A stretch of 64,000 nt of DNA from Thiobacillus sp. (GTDB taxonomy: Bacteria > Pseudomonadota > Gammaproteobacteria > Burkholderiales > Thiobacillaceae). Positions 46,449 through 55,679 of the stretch are shown in pieces; the stretch's first letter is position 1, and every line of letters starts with the position of its first letter. The position numbers and the translations under genes were made by a program. The notes under the pieces are model-generated. The model was not told where the DNA came from. It was given only the letters and a program-made list of their open reading frames with translations, and searched no databases. The stretch is taken from positions 1 to 64,000 of the forward strand of contig JAABQU010000255.1 in NCBI GenBank assembly GCA_011391285.1, written 5' to 3'.

Positions 46449-47021
46449 GAACACCAGCCACGCGATCAAGGCCCACACGATCAGCGTGCCAATCAGGTTG
46501 CGCGCGCCGTGGCAGTTTCGAAACAGGCGTTTGTCCCAGAAAGCAAGCGTGCCGTTGCTGCAGGGCGTCAGGCGCGGCAGAAAGGGGCGCACTTCCGCGC
46601 AGTAGTCCGCATAGCTCTGGCCGAACACGTCCTTCAGCAGCGCCTCTTCGCGTTTGACCCGGTTCACCATGTAGAACCAGTAGATCACGGTGTAGCCGAT
46701 GATGACCGGCAGCCTCCCCTGGTCGAGCAGCAGCAGCAATCCCAGGACGATGAAGTAGCGCCCCAGATACATGGGATTGCGCACCAGCGAATACGGGCCG
46801 CGGAAAGCCAGGTTCGCGTTCTTGTCGAGCGAGGCGAAACACCAGAGCTGGATGAACTCGCCCGCCATGGACACCGCAAAGGCCAGCCAGAAATGCTCTG
46901 CCCGCCAGCCCAGCTGCCAGAACAGCAGCGCCACGAGCGCAATGCCCAGCACAATGCGGTAGCGCACCAGGAATTTTCGCAGCGCGGCGTTATTGAATAC
47001 GGCATGGATGGGCTCGAACAT
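46443..47021 (-). CDS. isoprenylcysteine carboxyl methyltransferase-like membrane protein
   Basis: 192 aa with four to five membrane segments. RGPYSLVRNPMYLGRYFIVLGLLLL followed by KREEALLKDVFGQSYADYCAEVRPFLPR is the SAM- and substrate-binding signature of the ICMT/PEMT superfamily. Bacterial members methylate lipids or small membrane-soluble substrates; the target here is unknown. It is convergent with gatB with 16 bases between stops and lies 36 bases downstream of the kinase-like gene. Confidence 0.83.
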   Translation of the reverse strand: MFEPIHAVFNNAALRKFLVRYRIVLGIALVALLFWQLGWRAEHFWLAFAVSMAGEFIQLWCFASLDKNANLAFRGPYSLVRNPMYLGRYFIVLGLLLLLDQGRLPVIIGYTVIYWFYMVNRVKREEALLKDVFGQSYADYCAEVRPFLPRLTPCSNGTLAFWDKRLFRNCHGARNLIGTLIVWALIAWLVFG

Positions 47022-47057
47022 GGACGGGGAACTCCGGAGAAAGGGGATTGATTGAGT

Positions 47058-47732
47058 TTAACGACGGCGGCGACGGCCCGCCAGGCGGCCCATCCCGAGA
47101 TAACCTTTTAATACCCACCATTTCCGCCGGGCATTCACGCTGTCCAGCAGGCTCTGGCGCGTCTCATCCAGCGTGCCGGGCAGGCTTTTATTCCAGGCCT
47201 TGTAGACGCCGGACAGATCGATCTTCTCAAGGTATCGCGCCAGCGGGGGAATCCAGCGCGGCAACACCACATACGACTGGAAGTCGATCAGCACCGGCTG
47301 CCCGCCCGTACCGACCAGCACGTTGCCGCGATTGCGCAGGTCGAGATGGGCAATTCCACGCGCATGCATGCGTTTCACCGTGCTTTCCAGCGCCCGAAAA
47401 AAGTCCTCCGACGGCTGCCCCTGATGGAATTCATTCAACGGACGGCCCTCGACATACCCATATGCAAGGGCGAAGGCATCCACGCGCACGGGATTTTCCG
47501 CAATCCCGGGAATGCCCTGCAGGCGTTTCAGGGCCTTCAATTCGCGGCGGATGAACCAGCGGCCTACGGTGTGGCGCACCCAGACCGGGCACGACAGGAA
47601 GTCCTTGACCACCCAGCGCCTGCCCCCGCACTCGACCAGCCAGACATCCGCATTGGCAAGTCGGCCCCGAGCCAGATAATGAGGCGGCATCACTTGAAGC
47701 AGATCGCGCGTAGGCGCATCGGAAGGCAGCAT
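47058..47732 (-). CDS. lipopolysaccharide-kinase-like (RIO/Ser-Thr kinase fold) protein
   Basis: 224 aa. A compact kinase fold: WVVKDF holds the ATP Lys, RRELKALKRLQGIPGI the C-helix region, IAHLDLRNRGNVLV the catalytic loop, and VLIDFQSY the metal-binding segment (DFQ in place of DFG, as in LPS kinases). WaaP/KdkA-type proteins phosphorylate LPS inner-core sugars. The basic tail (GRRRRR) may contact membrane. Upstream, 47733-47891 holds no gene that I can support. Confidence 0.8.
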   Translation of the reverse strand: MLPSDAPTRDLLQVMPPHYLARGRLANADVWLVECGGRRWVVKDFLSCPVWVRHTVGRWFIRRELKALKRLQGIPGIAENPVRVDAFALAYGYVEGRPLNEFHQGQPSEDFFRALESTVKRMHARGIAHLDLRNRGNVLVGTGGQPVLIDFQSYVVLPRWIPPLARYLEKIDLSGVYKAWNKSLPGTLDETRQSLLDSVNARRKWWVLKGYLGMGRLAGRRRRR

Positions 47733-47891
47733 GAATCGGTCGGATCAGGCAAGGATGGCGCCTGCCCGAACGGTCAGGGCAAGGCGCATGAAGCGGCGGA
47801 TTTTACCACCAGATCATGGCCGTCCCGGGAGGCTCACCCTACCAGCCGACACAGGGCAAGAACCGCGGAGCCCGACTGCGGATAGCGCAGA

Positions 47892-48491
47892 TTACCGCTG
47901 GGTGGTCGTCAAGACCTTGAATCGCGCTTTGTCAGCAGCATACTTGTCGCGCACGTTCTGCATGGCTTCCTCGTTGTTCAGAATGGTGCGCTTCAACTCG
48001 AGACTTTCACGGGTGGCCTGATCCAGCTGCTCGGTGAGGCCTGGGCCCACCTGTTTCCCGGCATTCTCGATCGCGGCGATACGGGCTTTCAGATCGGAGA
48101 TCGTGGCCTTCACCGCCTCGGCGCGAATTTCCGCCCCCCTGATCGCCAGCTTGTGATGTTCAAGCGCACGGTCGCGCGCCAGGTCGATTTCCGCTTCGTT
48201 CGTATAGGTCTGGGTCAACGCCCGATCGAGCTGCGCCTGCTTCTGCCGCTCCATCTGTACCTGCTTCTCCGCTTCGAGGCGCTCGGCCTCAGCCCGGCGC
48301 TCGGCCTCGGATTGCGTGCGCTTGATCACCACTCCCTGCTTGCTCATCTCGGCGCCGCCACTTTTCTGGAAGGTCGTTGGCGGCGTATCGCTGTAGTGCA
48401 CGCGGCCGTTGCCGTCGACCCAGCGGTACATCTGCGCCTGTGCCGTGCCCGCCGCCACCAGCAGCGCGGCCGCCAACCCGCTAAACGCCAT
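47892..48491 (-). CDS. DUF4124 domain protein with coiled coil, exported
   Basis: 199 aa. The signal peptide is [22 protein letters not shown]4124 follows ([19 protein letters not shown]), then a long charged coiled-coil region (~55-190, rich in Ala/Glu/Lys/Gln). It is likely periplasmic and of unknown function. The start ATG 48491 lies within the end of pyrE (11-base overlap); an in-frame ATG at 48542 would give a longer N-region. It is probably transcribed with pyrE. Confidence 0.78.
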   Translation of the reverse strand: MAFSGLAAALLVAAGTAQAQMYRWVDGNGRVHYSDTPPTTFQKSGGAEMSKQGVVIKRTQSEAERRAEAERLEAEKQVQMERQKQAQLDRALTQTYTNEAEIDLARDRALEHHKLAIRGAEIRAEAVKATISDLKARIAAIENAGKQVGPGLTEQLDQATRESLELKRTILNNEEAMQNVRDKYAADKARFKVLTTTQR

Positions 48492-49119
48492 ACCTTTCAC
48501 GGTAAGCGGCCACAGCCTGCAATTCTTGTTGTCTCTTTGCATCGCGTTCCAAAAATCCCACCAGATTATCCAAGGTGACCACCGCCACCACTGGAATGCC
48601 ATATTGCTCACGTACTTCCTGCACCGCAGACTTTTCGCCCGTGCCGCGCTCCATCCGGTCCAGCGCGATCACCACCCCCGCCGGCTCGGCACCCGCGCCG
48701 CGGATCAGCTCCACCGACTCGCGCACCGAGGTGCCGGCGGAAATCACGTCGTCGACGATCAGCACGCGGCCCGCGAGCGCCGCGCCGACCACCGTGCCGC
48801 CCTCGCCGTGATCCTTGGCTTCCTTGCGGTTGTAGGCGTACGGCACGTTCCTGCCCATGCCCGCCAGCGCAATCGCAATGCTTGCCGCCAGCGGAATCCC
48901 CTTGTAAGCCGGCCCGAACAGTACGTCGAAGGCGATGCCCGAGTCGAGGATGGCTTTCGCGTAAAATTCGCCCAGCCGTTTCAGCTTGTCGCCGTCGTTG
49001 AACAGCCCCGCATTAAAAAAGTAGGGGCTCATGCGCCCCGCCTTGGTCTTGAACTCGCCAAAACACAGCACCTTCGAGACAATGGCGAATTCCACAAACT
49101 CGGCTTTGTAATCGGACAT
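48481..49119 (-). CDS. pyrE: orotate phosphoribosyltransferase
   Basis: 212 aa. [39 protein letters not shown] is the PyrE N-terminus, [11 protein letters not shown] the pyrophosphate loop, [13 protein letters not shown] the flexible loop, and [16 protein letters not shown] the PRPP site. It makes OMP from orotate and PRPP in pyrimidine synthesis. It is divergent from xth, with only 28 bases between the two starts. Confidence 0.97.
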   Translation of the reverse strand: MSDYKAEFVEFAIVSKVLCFGEFKTKAGRMSPYFFNAGLFNDGDKLKRLGEFYAKAILDSGIAFDVLFGPAYKGIPLAASIAIALAGMGRNVPYAYNRKEAKDHGEGGTVVGAALAGRVLIVDDVISAGTSVRESVELIRGAGAEPAGVVIALDRMERGTGEKSAVQEVREQYGIPVVAVVTLDNLVGFLERDAKRQQELQAVAAYRERYGV

Positions 49120-49147
49120 TTTTCGGGATTTCTTGAATAAAAACGCA

Positions 49148-49927
49148 ATGCGAATTATATCGGCCAACCTCAACGGCATCCGCTCCGCTGCCACCAAGGG
49201 ATTTTTCGACTGGCTGCCCACACAGGGCGCCGACGTCGTCTGCGTGCAGGAACTCAAGGCGCAGGCCGCCGACCTCAAGCCCGAATTCATCCGGTGCGAC
49301 GGCCTGACCGGCGCCTTCCACTACGCCGATAAAAAAGGCTACAGCGGCGTCGGCGTCTACACCCGCCAGGCGCCGCAGCAGATCATCGAGGGCCTCGGCG
49401 TCCCGGAGTTCGATGCCGAAGGCCGCTACATCGAGGCGGACTACGGCCATCTCGCCGTCATCTCGCTCTACCAGCCCTCCGGATCAAGCTCCGAAGAACG
49501 CCAGCAGGCCAAATTTCGCTTCATGGACGTCTTCTTCCCCCACCTCCAGGCGCTGATCAAGTCCGGCCGCGAAATCGTCATCTGCGGCGACTGGAACATC
49601 GCCCACCAGGAAATCGACCTCAAGAACTGGAAATCCAACCAGAAGAACTCTGGCTTCCTGCCCGAGGAGCGCGCCTGGATGACGCGGCTGTTCGACGAAC
49701 TCGGCTGGGTCGACGTCTACCGCAGCCTCTATCCCGAACACACCGGCGAGGCCTACACCTGGTGGAGCAACCGCGGCCAGGCCTGGGCCAAGAATGTCGG
49801 CTGGCGCATCGACTATCAGATCGCCACGCCGGGCATCGCAAAGACCGCCCGATCCGCCAGCGTCTACAAGGACCAGCGCTTTTCCGACCACGCGCCGCTG
49901 ATTGTGGATTACGACTACACTCCGTAG
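49148..49927 (+). CDS. xth: exodeoxyribonuclease III / AP endonuclease
   Basis: 259 aa, EEP fold. [31 protein letters not shown] (metal Glu), [17 protein letters not shown] (Asp-Asn) and [11 protein letters not shown] (catalytic His) are present in order. It repairs abasic sites and trims 3' ends. ATG 49148 is chosen over the in-frame TTG at 49133 because the conserved N-terminus begins there. The restriction-modification gene starts two bases after its stop. Confidence 0.96.
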   Translation: MRIISANLNGIRSAATKGFFDWLPTQGADVVCVQELKAQAADLKPEFIRCDGLTGAFHYADKKGYSGVGVYTRQAPQQIIEGLGVPEFDAEGRYIEADYGHLAVISLYQPSGSSSEERQQAKFRFMDVFFPHLQALIKSGREIVICGDWNIAHQEIDLKNWKSNQKNSGFLPEERAWMTRLFDELGWVDVYRSLYPEHTGEAYTWWSNRGQAWAKNVGWRIDYQIATPGIAKTARSASVYKDQRFSDHAPLIVDYDYTP

Positions 49928-49929
49928 CC

Positions 49930-52722
49930 ATGCCGCTTTCCTGGAACGAGATCAAATCCCGCGCGTTATCGTTCTCGCGCGAATGGGCCGACGCTGCCAA
50001 CGAAGACAGCGAGGCCAAGCCGTTCTGGATCGCCTTCTTCGAAATCTTCGGCATCACCAACAAGCGCGTCGCCACCTTCGAGCACGCGGTCAAGAAATTC
50101 GGCGGCGACCAAGGCTATGTCGACCTGTTCTGGCCCGGCGTGTTGCTGGTCGAGCAGAAGTCGCGTGGCAAGAATCTCGACCGTGCCTTCAATCAGGCGC
50201 TGGACTACTTCCCCGGCATCAAGGAACGCGACCTGCCGCGCCACATCGTCGTGTGCGACTTCGCCCGCTTCCGCCTCCACGACCTGGAGACCGGCGACAC
50301 CCGCGAATTCGCGCTGAGGGACCTGCACAAGCACATCCGCCACTTCGGCTTCATCGCCGGCTATGAAACGCAGGAAATCAAGCCGCAAAACCCGGTCAAC
50401 ATCCAGGCCGCCGAACGCATGGGTCGGCTGCACGATGCGCTGAAGGCCGCCGGGTTCGGGGGGCATGCGCTCGAAGTGCTGCTGGTGCGCCTGCTGTTCT
50501 GCCTGTTCGCCGACGACACCGGCATCTTCCAGCCCGCCCAGGCGCTGCGTACCTATATAGAAGAACGCACCCGCGACGACGGTTCCGACCTCGGCCCGCT
50601 GCTTGCACAACTGTTCCAGGTGTTGAACACCCCGGAAGCCAGGCGCGGCAAGGTGCTGGACGATCAACTCGCCGCCTTCCCCTATATCAACGGCAAGCTG
50701 TTCGAAGAAGCCATCCCTATCGCTGATTTCGATTCAGCCATGCGCGAGGCGCTGCTCGATGCCTGCGCGCTCGACTGGGCGGCGATTTCGCCGGCCATCT
50801 TCGGCGCGCTGTTCCAGAGCATCATGGACAGGCAGGCGCGCCGTAATCTCGGCGCGCACTACACCAGCGAGGAGAACATCCTCAAGCTCATCAAGCCACT
50901 GTTTCTCGACGCCCTGTGGGCCGAGTTCGACAAGGTCAAGCGGCACAGCAACAAGCTGTTCGAGTTCCACCAGAAACTGCGCGGGCTCACCTTCTTCGAC
51001 CCCGCCTGCGGCTGCGGCAACTTCCTCGTCATCGCCTACCGCGAACTGCGCCTGCTGGAACTGGAAATCCTGCGCGCCTCGCTCGTGCTGGAGCGCGAGT
51101 TCAAGCAGTCGCTGATCGACATCTTCCAACTGCTCTCAATCGATGTCGACCAGTTCCACGGCATCGAGATCGAGGAATTCCCCGCGCAGATCGCCCAGGT
51201 TGCGCTATGGCTGGTCGACCACCAGATGAACCTCAAGGTGAGCGAGGAATTCGGCATGTATTTCGCCCGCATTCCGTTGACGACCAGCCCGCACATCGTC
51301 CACGGCAACGCACTCACCTTGGACTGGAGCAGCGTGCTGCCGGCGGAGCGGGCGAGCTATGTGATGGGGAATCCGCCGTTTGTGGGCGCAATGGTGATGA
51401 ATGATGGCCAGAGAGATGACATGGCCACAGTGTTTACCAATCTTAAAGGCTATGGCGTTCTAGACTACGTCAGTTGCTGGTACTGGAAAGCAGCCAACTA
51501 CATGCAGGGTAACGCAGTGCAGTGCGCATTTGTCTCAACCAACTCCATTACCCAAGGCGAACAGGTTGGATTGTTGTGGGCGCCCCTGATGCAGCAATTT
51601 GGACTTCACATTACTTTTGCCCATAGAACTTTTCGCTGGTCAAACGAAGCTCGTGGCATCGCTGCCGTGCACTGCGTAATAGTGGGATTCGCACACGAGG
51701 CTCTTCCTAAACGCCGTTTGTTCGAATACGACGATGTCAACAGCGAACCACACGAGGTAGTTGCAGACAACATCAACGCCTATCTCGTCGACGCGCCAAA
51801 TGTTTTTTTGGCGAACCGAGATGTGCCGATCTGTGCGGTTCCCCGCATGCGCTTCGGAAGCATGCCGCGCGACGGCGGGCATCTGGTTCTCGAACAGTCC
51901 GAGCGTGACGAGTTGCAACGTCTTGAACCTGATGCCACGCGTTGGATTCGCTCATACGTAGGCGCCCAGGAATTCATCAACGGCAAGTGGAGATTCTGTC
52001 TATGGTTGCCAGGGGCTTCGCCGTCTGATTTGCGAGCACTGCCGCATGTCATGCAACGCATTGAGGCGGTGCGAAAGTTTCGGCTAGCGAGTAAAGCCGC
52101 TTCGACACGACGTTTCGCGGCTACGCCAACGCTTTTCTGCCAAATTGCGCAACCCGAAAGCGACTATCTCCTTATGCCCGGGGTTTCCTCTGAACGCCGT
52201 ACATTTATTCCCGTTGGGTTCATGAACCCAGAGGTCATAGCGAGCAACCTGGTGTTTGTAATACCTGACGCCAAGCTATTTCACTTCGGTGTATTGGTGT
52301 CGACAATGCACAACGCTTGGGCACGCTATACATGTGGGCGGCTAAAAAGCGATTTCCGCTACTCGAAAGATATCGTCTACAACAACTTCCCATGGCCAGA
52401 CGTCCCCGACGATAAGCCCCGGCAGGCCATCGAAGGCGCCGCGCAGGTCGTGCTCGACGCCCGCGCCGCTTTCCCCGGCGCCTCGCTAGCCGACCTCTAC
52501 GACCCGCTGACCATGCCGCCCACGCTGCTGAAAGCGCACCAGAAGCTCGACGCCGCGGTGGACAAGGCCTACGGCAAAACCAGCTTCAAGTCCGACGCCG
52601 AGCGGGTGGCGTTCCTGTTCCAGCGCTATCAGGCGCTGACGTCGCTGCTGCCTCAGGCGCCGGTGAAAAAGCGCACTAGCAAGGCAAAAACGCTCCGGGA
52701 AGAAAGCACGATTGCCCCATGA
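49930..52722 (+). CDS. MmeI-like Type IIL restriction-modification enzyme
   Basis: 930 aa, close to MmeI in length and domain order. An N-terminal PD-ExK nuclease has Asp65, Glu75 and Lys77 (DLFWPGVLLVEQKSRG), followed by a helical spacer. The gamma-class N6-adenine methyltransferase has motif I FDPACGCGNF (357-366) and motif IV NPPF (481-484). Then come a target-recognition domain and a C-terminal helical part. One polypeptide thus cuts and methylates, with specificity set by the recognition domain. DNA for residues ~486-820 is clearly lower in GC than the rest. It starts two bases after xth without its own ribosome site, and overlaps the DUF3800 gene. Confidence 0.9.
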   Translation: MPLSWNEIKSRALSFSREWADAANEDSEAKPFWIAFFEIFGITNKRVATFEHAVKKFGGDQGYVDLFWPGVLLVEQKSRGKNLDRAFNQALDYFPGIKERDLPRHIVVCDFARFRLHDLETGDTREFALRDLHKHIRHFGFIAGYETQEIKPQNPVNIQAAERMGRLHDALKAAGFGGHALEVLLVRLLFCLFADDTGIFQPAQALRTYIEERTRDDGSDLGPLLAQLFQVLNTPEARRGKVLDDQLAAFPYINGKLFEEAIPIADFDSAMREALLDACALDWAAISPAIFGALFQSIMDRQARRNLGAHYTSEENILKLIKPLFLDALWAEFDKVKRHSNKLFEFHQKLRGLTFFDPACGCGNFLVIAYRELRLLELEILRASLVLEREFKQSLIDIFQLLSIDVDQFHGIEIEEFPAQIAQVALWLVDHQMNLKVSEEFGMYFARIPLTTSPHIVHGNALTLDWSSVLPAERASYVMGNPPFVGAMVMNDGQRDDMATVFTNLKGYGVLDYVSCWYWKAANYMQGNAVQCAFVSTNSITQGEQVGLLWAPLMQQFGLHITFAHRTFRWSNEARGIAAVHCVIVGFAHEALPKRRLFEYDDVNSEPHEVVADNINAYLVDAPNVFLANRDVPICAVPRMRFGSMPRDGGHLVLEQSERDELQRLEPDATRWIRSYVGAQEFINGKWRFCLWLPGASPSDLRALPHVMQRIEAVRKFRLASKAASTRRFAATPTLFCQIAQPESDYLLMPGVSSERRTFIPVGFMNPEVIASNLVFVIPDAKLFHFGVLVSTMHNAWARYTCGRLKSDFRYSKDIVYNNFPWPDVPDDKPRQAIEGAAQVVLDARAAFPGASLADLYDPLTMPPTLLKAHQKLDAAVDKAYGKTSFKSDAERVAFLFQRYQALTSLLPQAPVKKRTSKAKTLREESTIAP

Positions 52723-53459
52723 AGACGCCCTTCAGCGACTACATCGTCTATGTGGACGAGAGCGGCGACCACAGCCTGGAATCGATCAACCCGGAATATC
52801 CGTTATTCGTGCTGTCGTTTTGCATTTTCCACAAAGATGCCTATGCGAGCACCATGACACCCGCGGTACGCAAGCTGAAATTCGAAACCTTCGGCCACGA
52901 CATGGTTGTGCTGCATGAGATCGACATCCGCAAGAAAAAGGGTGCGTTCGCCAAGCTGGGAAAGGAAGCACGCGAAGCTTTTTTGAACAGGTTGACCGAC
53001 ATCATCCAGGCGGAAGATTTCAAACTGGTTGCCGTGGTGATCGACAAGAACAAGCTAAAGGCCCGCTACTCGAATCCCGGCCATCCCTACCACCTGGCCA
53101 TGGAGTTTGGCCTGGAACGTATCTATCGCTACCTGCAGAGCATGGGCCAGGATGACAGGCTCACTCACTTGGTCTGCGAAGCGCGTGGCGCGAAGGAAGA
53201 TGCGGAACTAGAACTCGAATTTCGCCGGATTCGGGACGGCAGCAATTACTTCCACAAGCCCTTGCCCTTCGAGTTGATGATTGCGGACAAGAAAACCAAT
53301 TCGGAAGGGATGCAGCTTGCCGATCTGACAGCACGCCCCATCGGGTTATCCGTATTGCGCCCGGATCAGGAAAACCGGGCCTTGGCTGTACTGGAGAAAA
53401 AGTTTTGCCGTGGAGAAACGGGTAGAAAGGACGGGGTTGGATTGAAAATCTTCCCCTAG
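52719..53459 (+). CDS. DUF3800 protein, possible defence-associated nuclease-like fold
   Basis: 246 aa. The DUF3800 signature YVDESGDHS opens the protein; FVLSFCIFH, ALARYSN-like KARYSNPGHPYHLAMEFGLERIYRYL, LVCEARGAKEDAEL and GMQLADLTARPIG follow, giving the conserved acidic residues of an RNase H-like fold. DUF3800 proteins often occur near mobile and defence genes, but the activity is not established. The start overlaps the end of the Type IIL gene by four bases, so the two are likely one unit. Base composition is as low-GC as the recognition domain upstream, consistent with transfer. Confidence 0.85.
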   Translation: MKTPFSDYIVYVDESGDHSLESINPEYPLFVLSFCIFHKDAYASTMTPAVRKLKFETFGHDMVVLHEIDIRKKKGAFAKLGKEAREAFLNRLTDIIQAEDFKLVAVVIDKNKLKARYSNPGHPYHLAMEFGLERIYRYLQSMGQDDRLTHLVCEARGAKEDAELELEFRRIRDGSNYFHKPLPFELMIADKKTNSEGMQLADLTARPIGLSVLRPDQENRALAVLEKKFCRGETGRKDGVGLKIFP

Positions 53460-53475
53460 AAAGCAGAAGGGCCTC

Positions 53476-53515
53476 CGGGTAGTCCCAGAAGCCCAGCGCC
53501 GATCGGGTAGTCCCA
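53476..53515 (+). repeat. 12-base direct repeat at the right edge of the accessory insert
   Basis: CGGGTAGTCCCA occurs at 53476-53487 and again at 53504-53515, 28 bases apart, just after the DUF3800 stop. It could be a regulator site or a trace of the insertion event. Nothing similar was noticed before the insert near 49927. Confidence 0.4.
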
Positions 53516-53533
53516 ATCCACTTGCAGCCAATA

Positions 53534-53563
53534 TAAACAACTTGTTTACTTAAAGTCAAACAA
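53534..53563 (+). promoter_or_regulatory. AT-rich palindromic operator candidate before ampG
   Basis: TAAACAA (53534-53540), one base, then TTGTTTA (53542-53548) form a perfect palindrome, and AAACAA at 53558-53563 repeats the half-site. The stretch lies within 35 bases of the ampG start in otherwise GC-rich DNA and would suit a helix-turn-helix regulator. Confidence 0.4.
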
Positions 53564-53567
53564 ACTT

Positions 53568-54938
53568 ATGCCCCCCCTTACTACAAGTCACCCCTGGCTT
53601 GCCGCCCTTGCGGTCTACACCCACCCGCGCGTCGTCGGCATGCTGTTCCTCGGCTTTTCGGCCGGGCTGCCGCTGCTGCTGGTGCTGGGCACGCTGTCGT
53701 TCTGGCTGTCGGAGGCGGGCATCGCGCGGGCGACGATCGGGCATCTCTCCTGGGTGGGGCTGGCGTATGGCTTCAAGTTCCTGTGGTCGCCGCTGGTGGA
53801 CCGGCTGCCGCTGCCTTTCCTGACCGCACGGCTGGGCAAGCGGCGAGCATGGCTGCTGCTGTCGCAGGTCTGCATCGCGCTGGCGCTGCTGGGGATGGCG
53901 AACACCGACCCGGTGCTGAATCTCACGCACATGGTGTTCTTCGCCTTGGCGGTGGCATTTGCCTCGGCGACGCAGGACATCGCCCTCGACGCCTACCGCA
54001 TCGAAGCTGTGGAAATCGAGAAGCAGGGTGCGATGGCGGCGACCTACCAGGCTGGCTACCGCATCGCGATGATCACCGCCGGCGCGGGCGCGCTGTGGAT
54101 CGCGGCGGCCTTCGACCCCAGCGAAGCGACCTACGACTTCCGCCCCTGGCAGGTGGCCTACACGGTGATGGCGGCGCTGATGGCGGTCGGCATCCTCACC
54201 ACGCTGACCATCCGCGAGCCGGAAAAGAAGATTTCCCTCACCACCACCGAGCGCGAGGCTCACACGCGGGAACGCTTTGCCGCAGCCGGTCTCACGGGCT
54301 GGCTGCTGACCGCCACGGCATGGTTCCACAGCGCGGTGCTGGCGCCCTTCATCGATTTCATCCAGCGCTACAAGTGGCAGGCCGTGCTGATGCTGGCGCT
54401 GATTGCAGTCTACCGCATCTCCGACGTGGTGATGGGAGTGATGAGCAATCCCTTCTACCAGGAAATGGGCTTCACCAAGGACGAAGTCGCGACCGTGTCC
54501 AAGGTGTACGGCGTGGTCATGACCATAATCGGCGCCGGCCTTGGCGGCCTGCTGGTGATGCGCATGGGGGTGATGCGCACCCTGTTTCTCGGCGCGGTGC
54601 TGTCGGCGGTGACCAACCTGCTGTTCGTCTGGCTGGCCGGGCGCGGCCACGACGTCGGCGCGCTGGTGTTCACCGTATCTGCCGACAACCTCTCCGCCGG
54701 CATCGCCTCCAGCGCCTTCGTCGCCTATCTCTCGAGCCTGGTCAACCAGGCGTATTCGGCCACGCAGTACGCGCTGTTCACCTCGGTGATGCTGCTATTG
54801 CCCAAGTTCATCGCCGGCTTTTCCGGCGAGTTCGTTGATGCGTTCGGCTGGGCGAATTTCTTTACCGGCACCGCGCTGATCGGGATTCCCGTGCTGCTAC
54901 TGGTGTGGCTCGTATCCCGAAACCACAAGCAAGCATGA
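53568..54938 (+). CDS. ampG: AmpG-like muropeptide permease (MFS)
   Basis: 456 aa with 12-14 membrane segments. FLGFSAGLPLLLVLGTLSFWLSEAGI, GLAYGFKFLWSPLVDRLPLPFLTARLGKRRAWLLLSQ and ASATQDIALDAYRIE are the AmpG signature. It imports GlcNAc-anhydroMurNAc muropeptides for recycling, which fits with the cell-wall genes in the window. There is no ribosome site before ATG 53568; an AT-rich palindrome lies directly upstream. Its stop overlaps the next gene by ATGA. Confidence 0.93.
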   Translation: MPPLTTSHPWLAALAVYTHPRVVGMLFLGFSAGLPLLLVLGTLSFWLSEAGIARATIGHLSWVGLAYGFKFLWSPLVDRLPLPFLTARLGKRRAWLLLSQVCIALALLGMANTDPVLNLTHMVFFALAVAFASATQDIALDAYRIEAVEIEKQGAMAATYQAGYRIAMITAGAGALWIAAAFDPSEATYDFRPWQVAYTVMAALMAVGILTTLTIREPEKKISLTTTEREAHTRERFAAAGLTGWLLTATAWFHSAVLAPFIDFIQRYKWQAVLMLALIAVYRISDVVMGVMSNPFYQEMGFTKDEVATVSKVYGVVMTIIGAGLGGLLVMRMGVMRTLFLGAVLSAVTNLLFVWLAGRGHDVGALVFTVSADNLSAGIASSAFVAYLSSLVNQAYSATQYALFTSVMLLLPKFIAGFSGEFVDAFGWANFFTGTALIGIPVLLLVWLVSRNHKQA

Positions 54939-55615
54939 TCGAATTTTCCCTGCTCACCGCCCTGCTCGCCGGTTTGCTCGGTGGCGTGCATTGCGTCGGC
55001 ATGTGCGGCGGCATCGTTGCGGCGCTTTCCTTCCGTGCCGACGGGACGCATCCTCCGTTCAGGATGCACCTGGCCTACAACCTGGGGCGGGTGGGTTCGT
55101 ATGTGCTGTTCGGCGCGCTGGCGGGCGCGCTTGGCGCCTCGCTCAAGCTGGCAGAGTTCATGCCGGTGCAGACGCTGCTCTATGTCCTGGCGCAGGTCGT
55201 GATGATCCTGCTCGGCCTCTACCTGGCCGGGTTCAACCAGTGGGTGCTGGTGTTCGAGCGCGCCGGCGGTGCCTTGTGGCGCAAGGTGAAGCCGCTGTTC
55301 CAGAAACTGTTGCCGGTGAAGTCCCTGCCACAGGCAGTGCTGGCCGGCATGGCGTGGGGCTGGCTGCCGTGCGGGCTGGTGTATTCGGTGCTGGTGTCCG
55401 CTGTTGCGGCAGGCAGCGCCACCTCGGGCGCCGCACTGATGCTGGCGTTCGGCGTCGGCACTCTGCCCAACCTATTGGGAATGGGCCTGTTCGCACGGCA
55501 GATCCAGCCTTTCATGCAGCAGCTGTGGGTGCGCCGCACAGCGGGGCTGACGGTGGCGGGCTTCGGCGTATGGGGGCTGATGACGCTGGCGTATTCGGCC
55601 TTTTCGAAGGTGTGA
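54935..55615 (+). CDS. sulfite exporter TauE/SafE-like (cytochrome/copper-type) membrane protein
   Basis: 226 aa with six membrane segments. VHCVGMCGGIVAALSFR and GMAWGWLPCGLVYSVL are the paired Cys-containing motifs of the DsbD_2/SafE family often found near cytochrome oxidase and copper-handling genes. The N-terminal HCxGMCG motif may bind metal. Function here is unproven; ampG is the only co-directional partner, with which it overlaps (ATGA). A terminator palindrome follows. Confidence 0.85.
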   Translation: MIEFSLLTALLAGLLGGVHCVGMCGGIVAALSFRADGTHPPFRMHLAYNLGRVGSYVLFGALAGALGASLKLAEFMPVQTLLYVLAQVVMILLGLYLAGFNQWVLVFERAGGALWRKVKPLFQKLLPVKSLPQAVLAGMAWGWLPCGLVYSVLVSAVAAGSATSGAALMLAFGVGTLPNLLGMGLFARQIQPFMQQLWVRRTAGLTVAGFGVWGLMTLAYSAFSKV

Positions 55616-55643
55616 ATCCAGGCCCCGTCAATCCCGCATGAAA

Positions 55644-55669
55644 AAGCAGCCCCGGATCCGGGGCTGCTT
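55644..55669 (-). terminator. bidirectional Rho-independent terminator
   Basis: A perfect 26-base palindrome (AAGCAGCCCCGG... at 55644-55669) lies between two convergent genes. On the minus strand the stem is followed by TTTTTC, a good terminator for the MCE/DUF4426 side. The plus-strand side lacks a long T-run and is weaker. Confidence 0.85.
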
Positions 55670-55679
55670 GGGTTCGGGC

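Noticed and set aside
49762..49929. N-terminal extension of the Type IIL enzyme to an ATG at 49762
   Set aside because: The extension overlaps xth, reads as its frame-shifted shadow, and the MmeI-like N-terminus begins at 49930.
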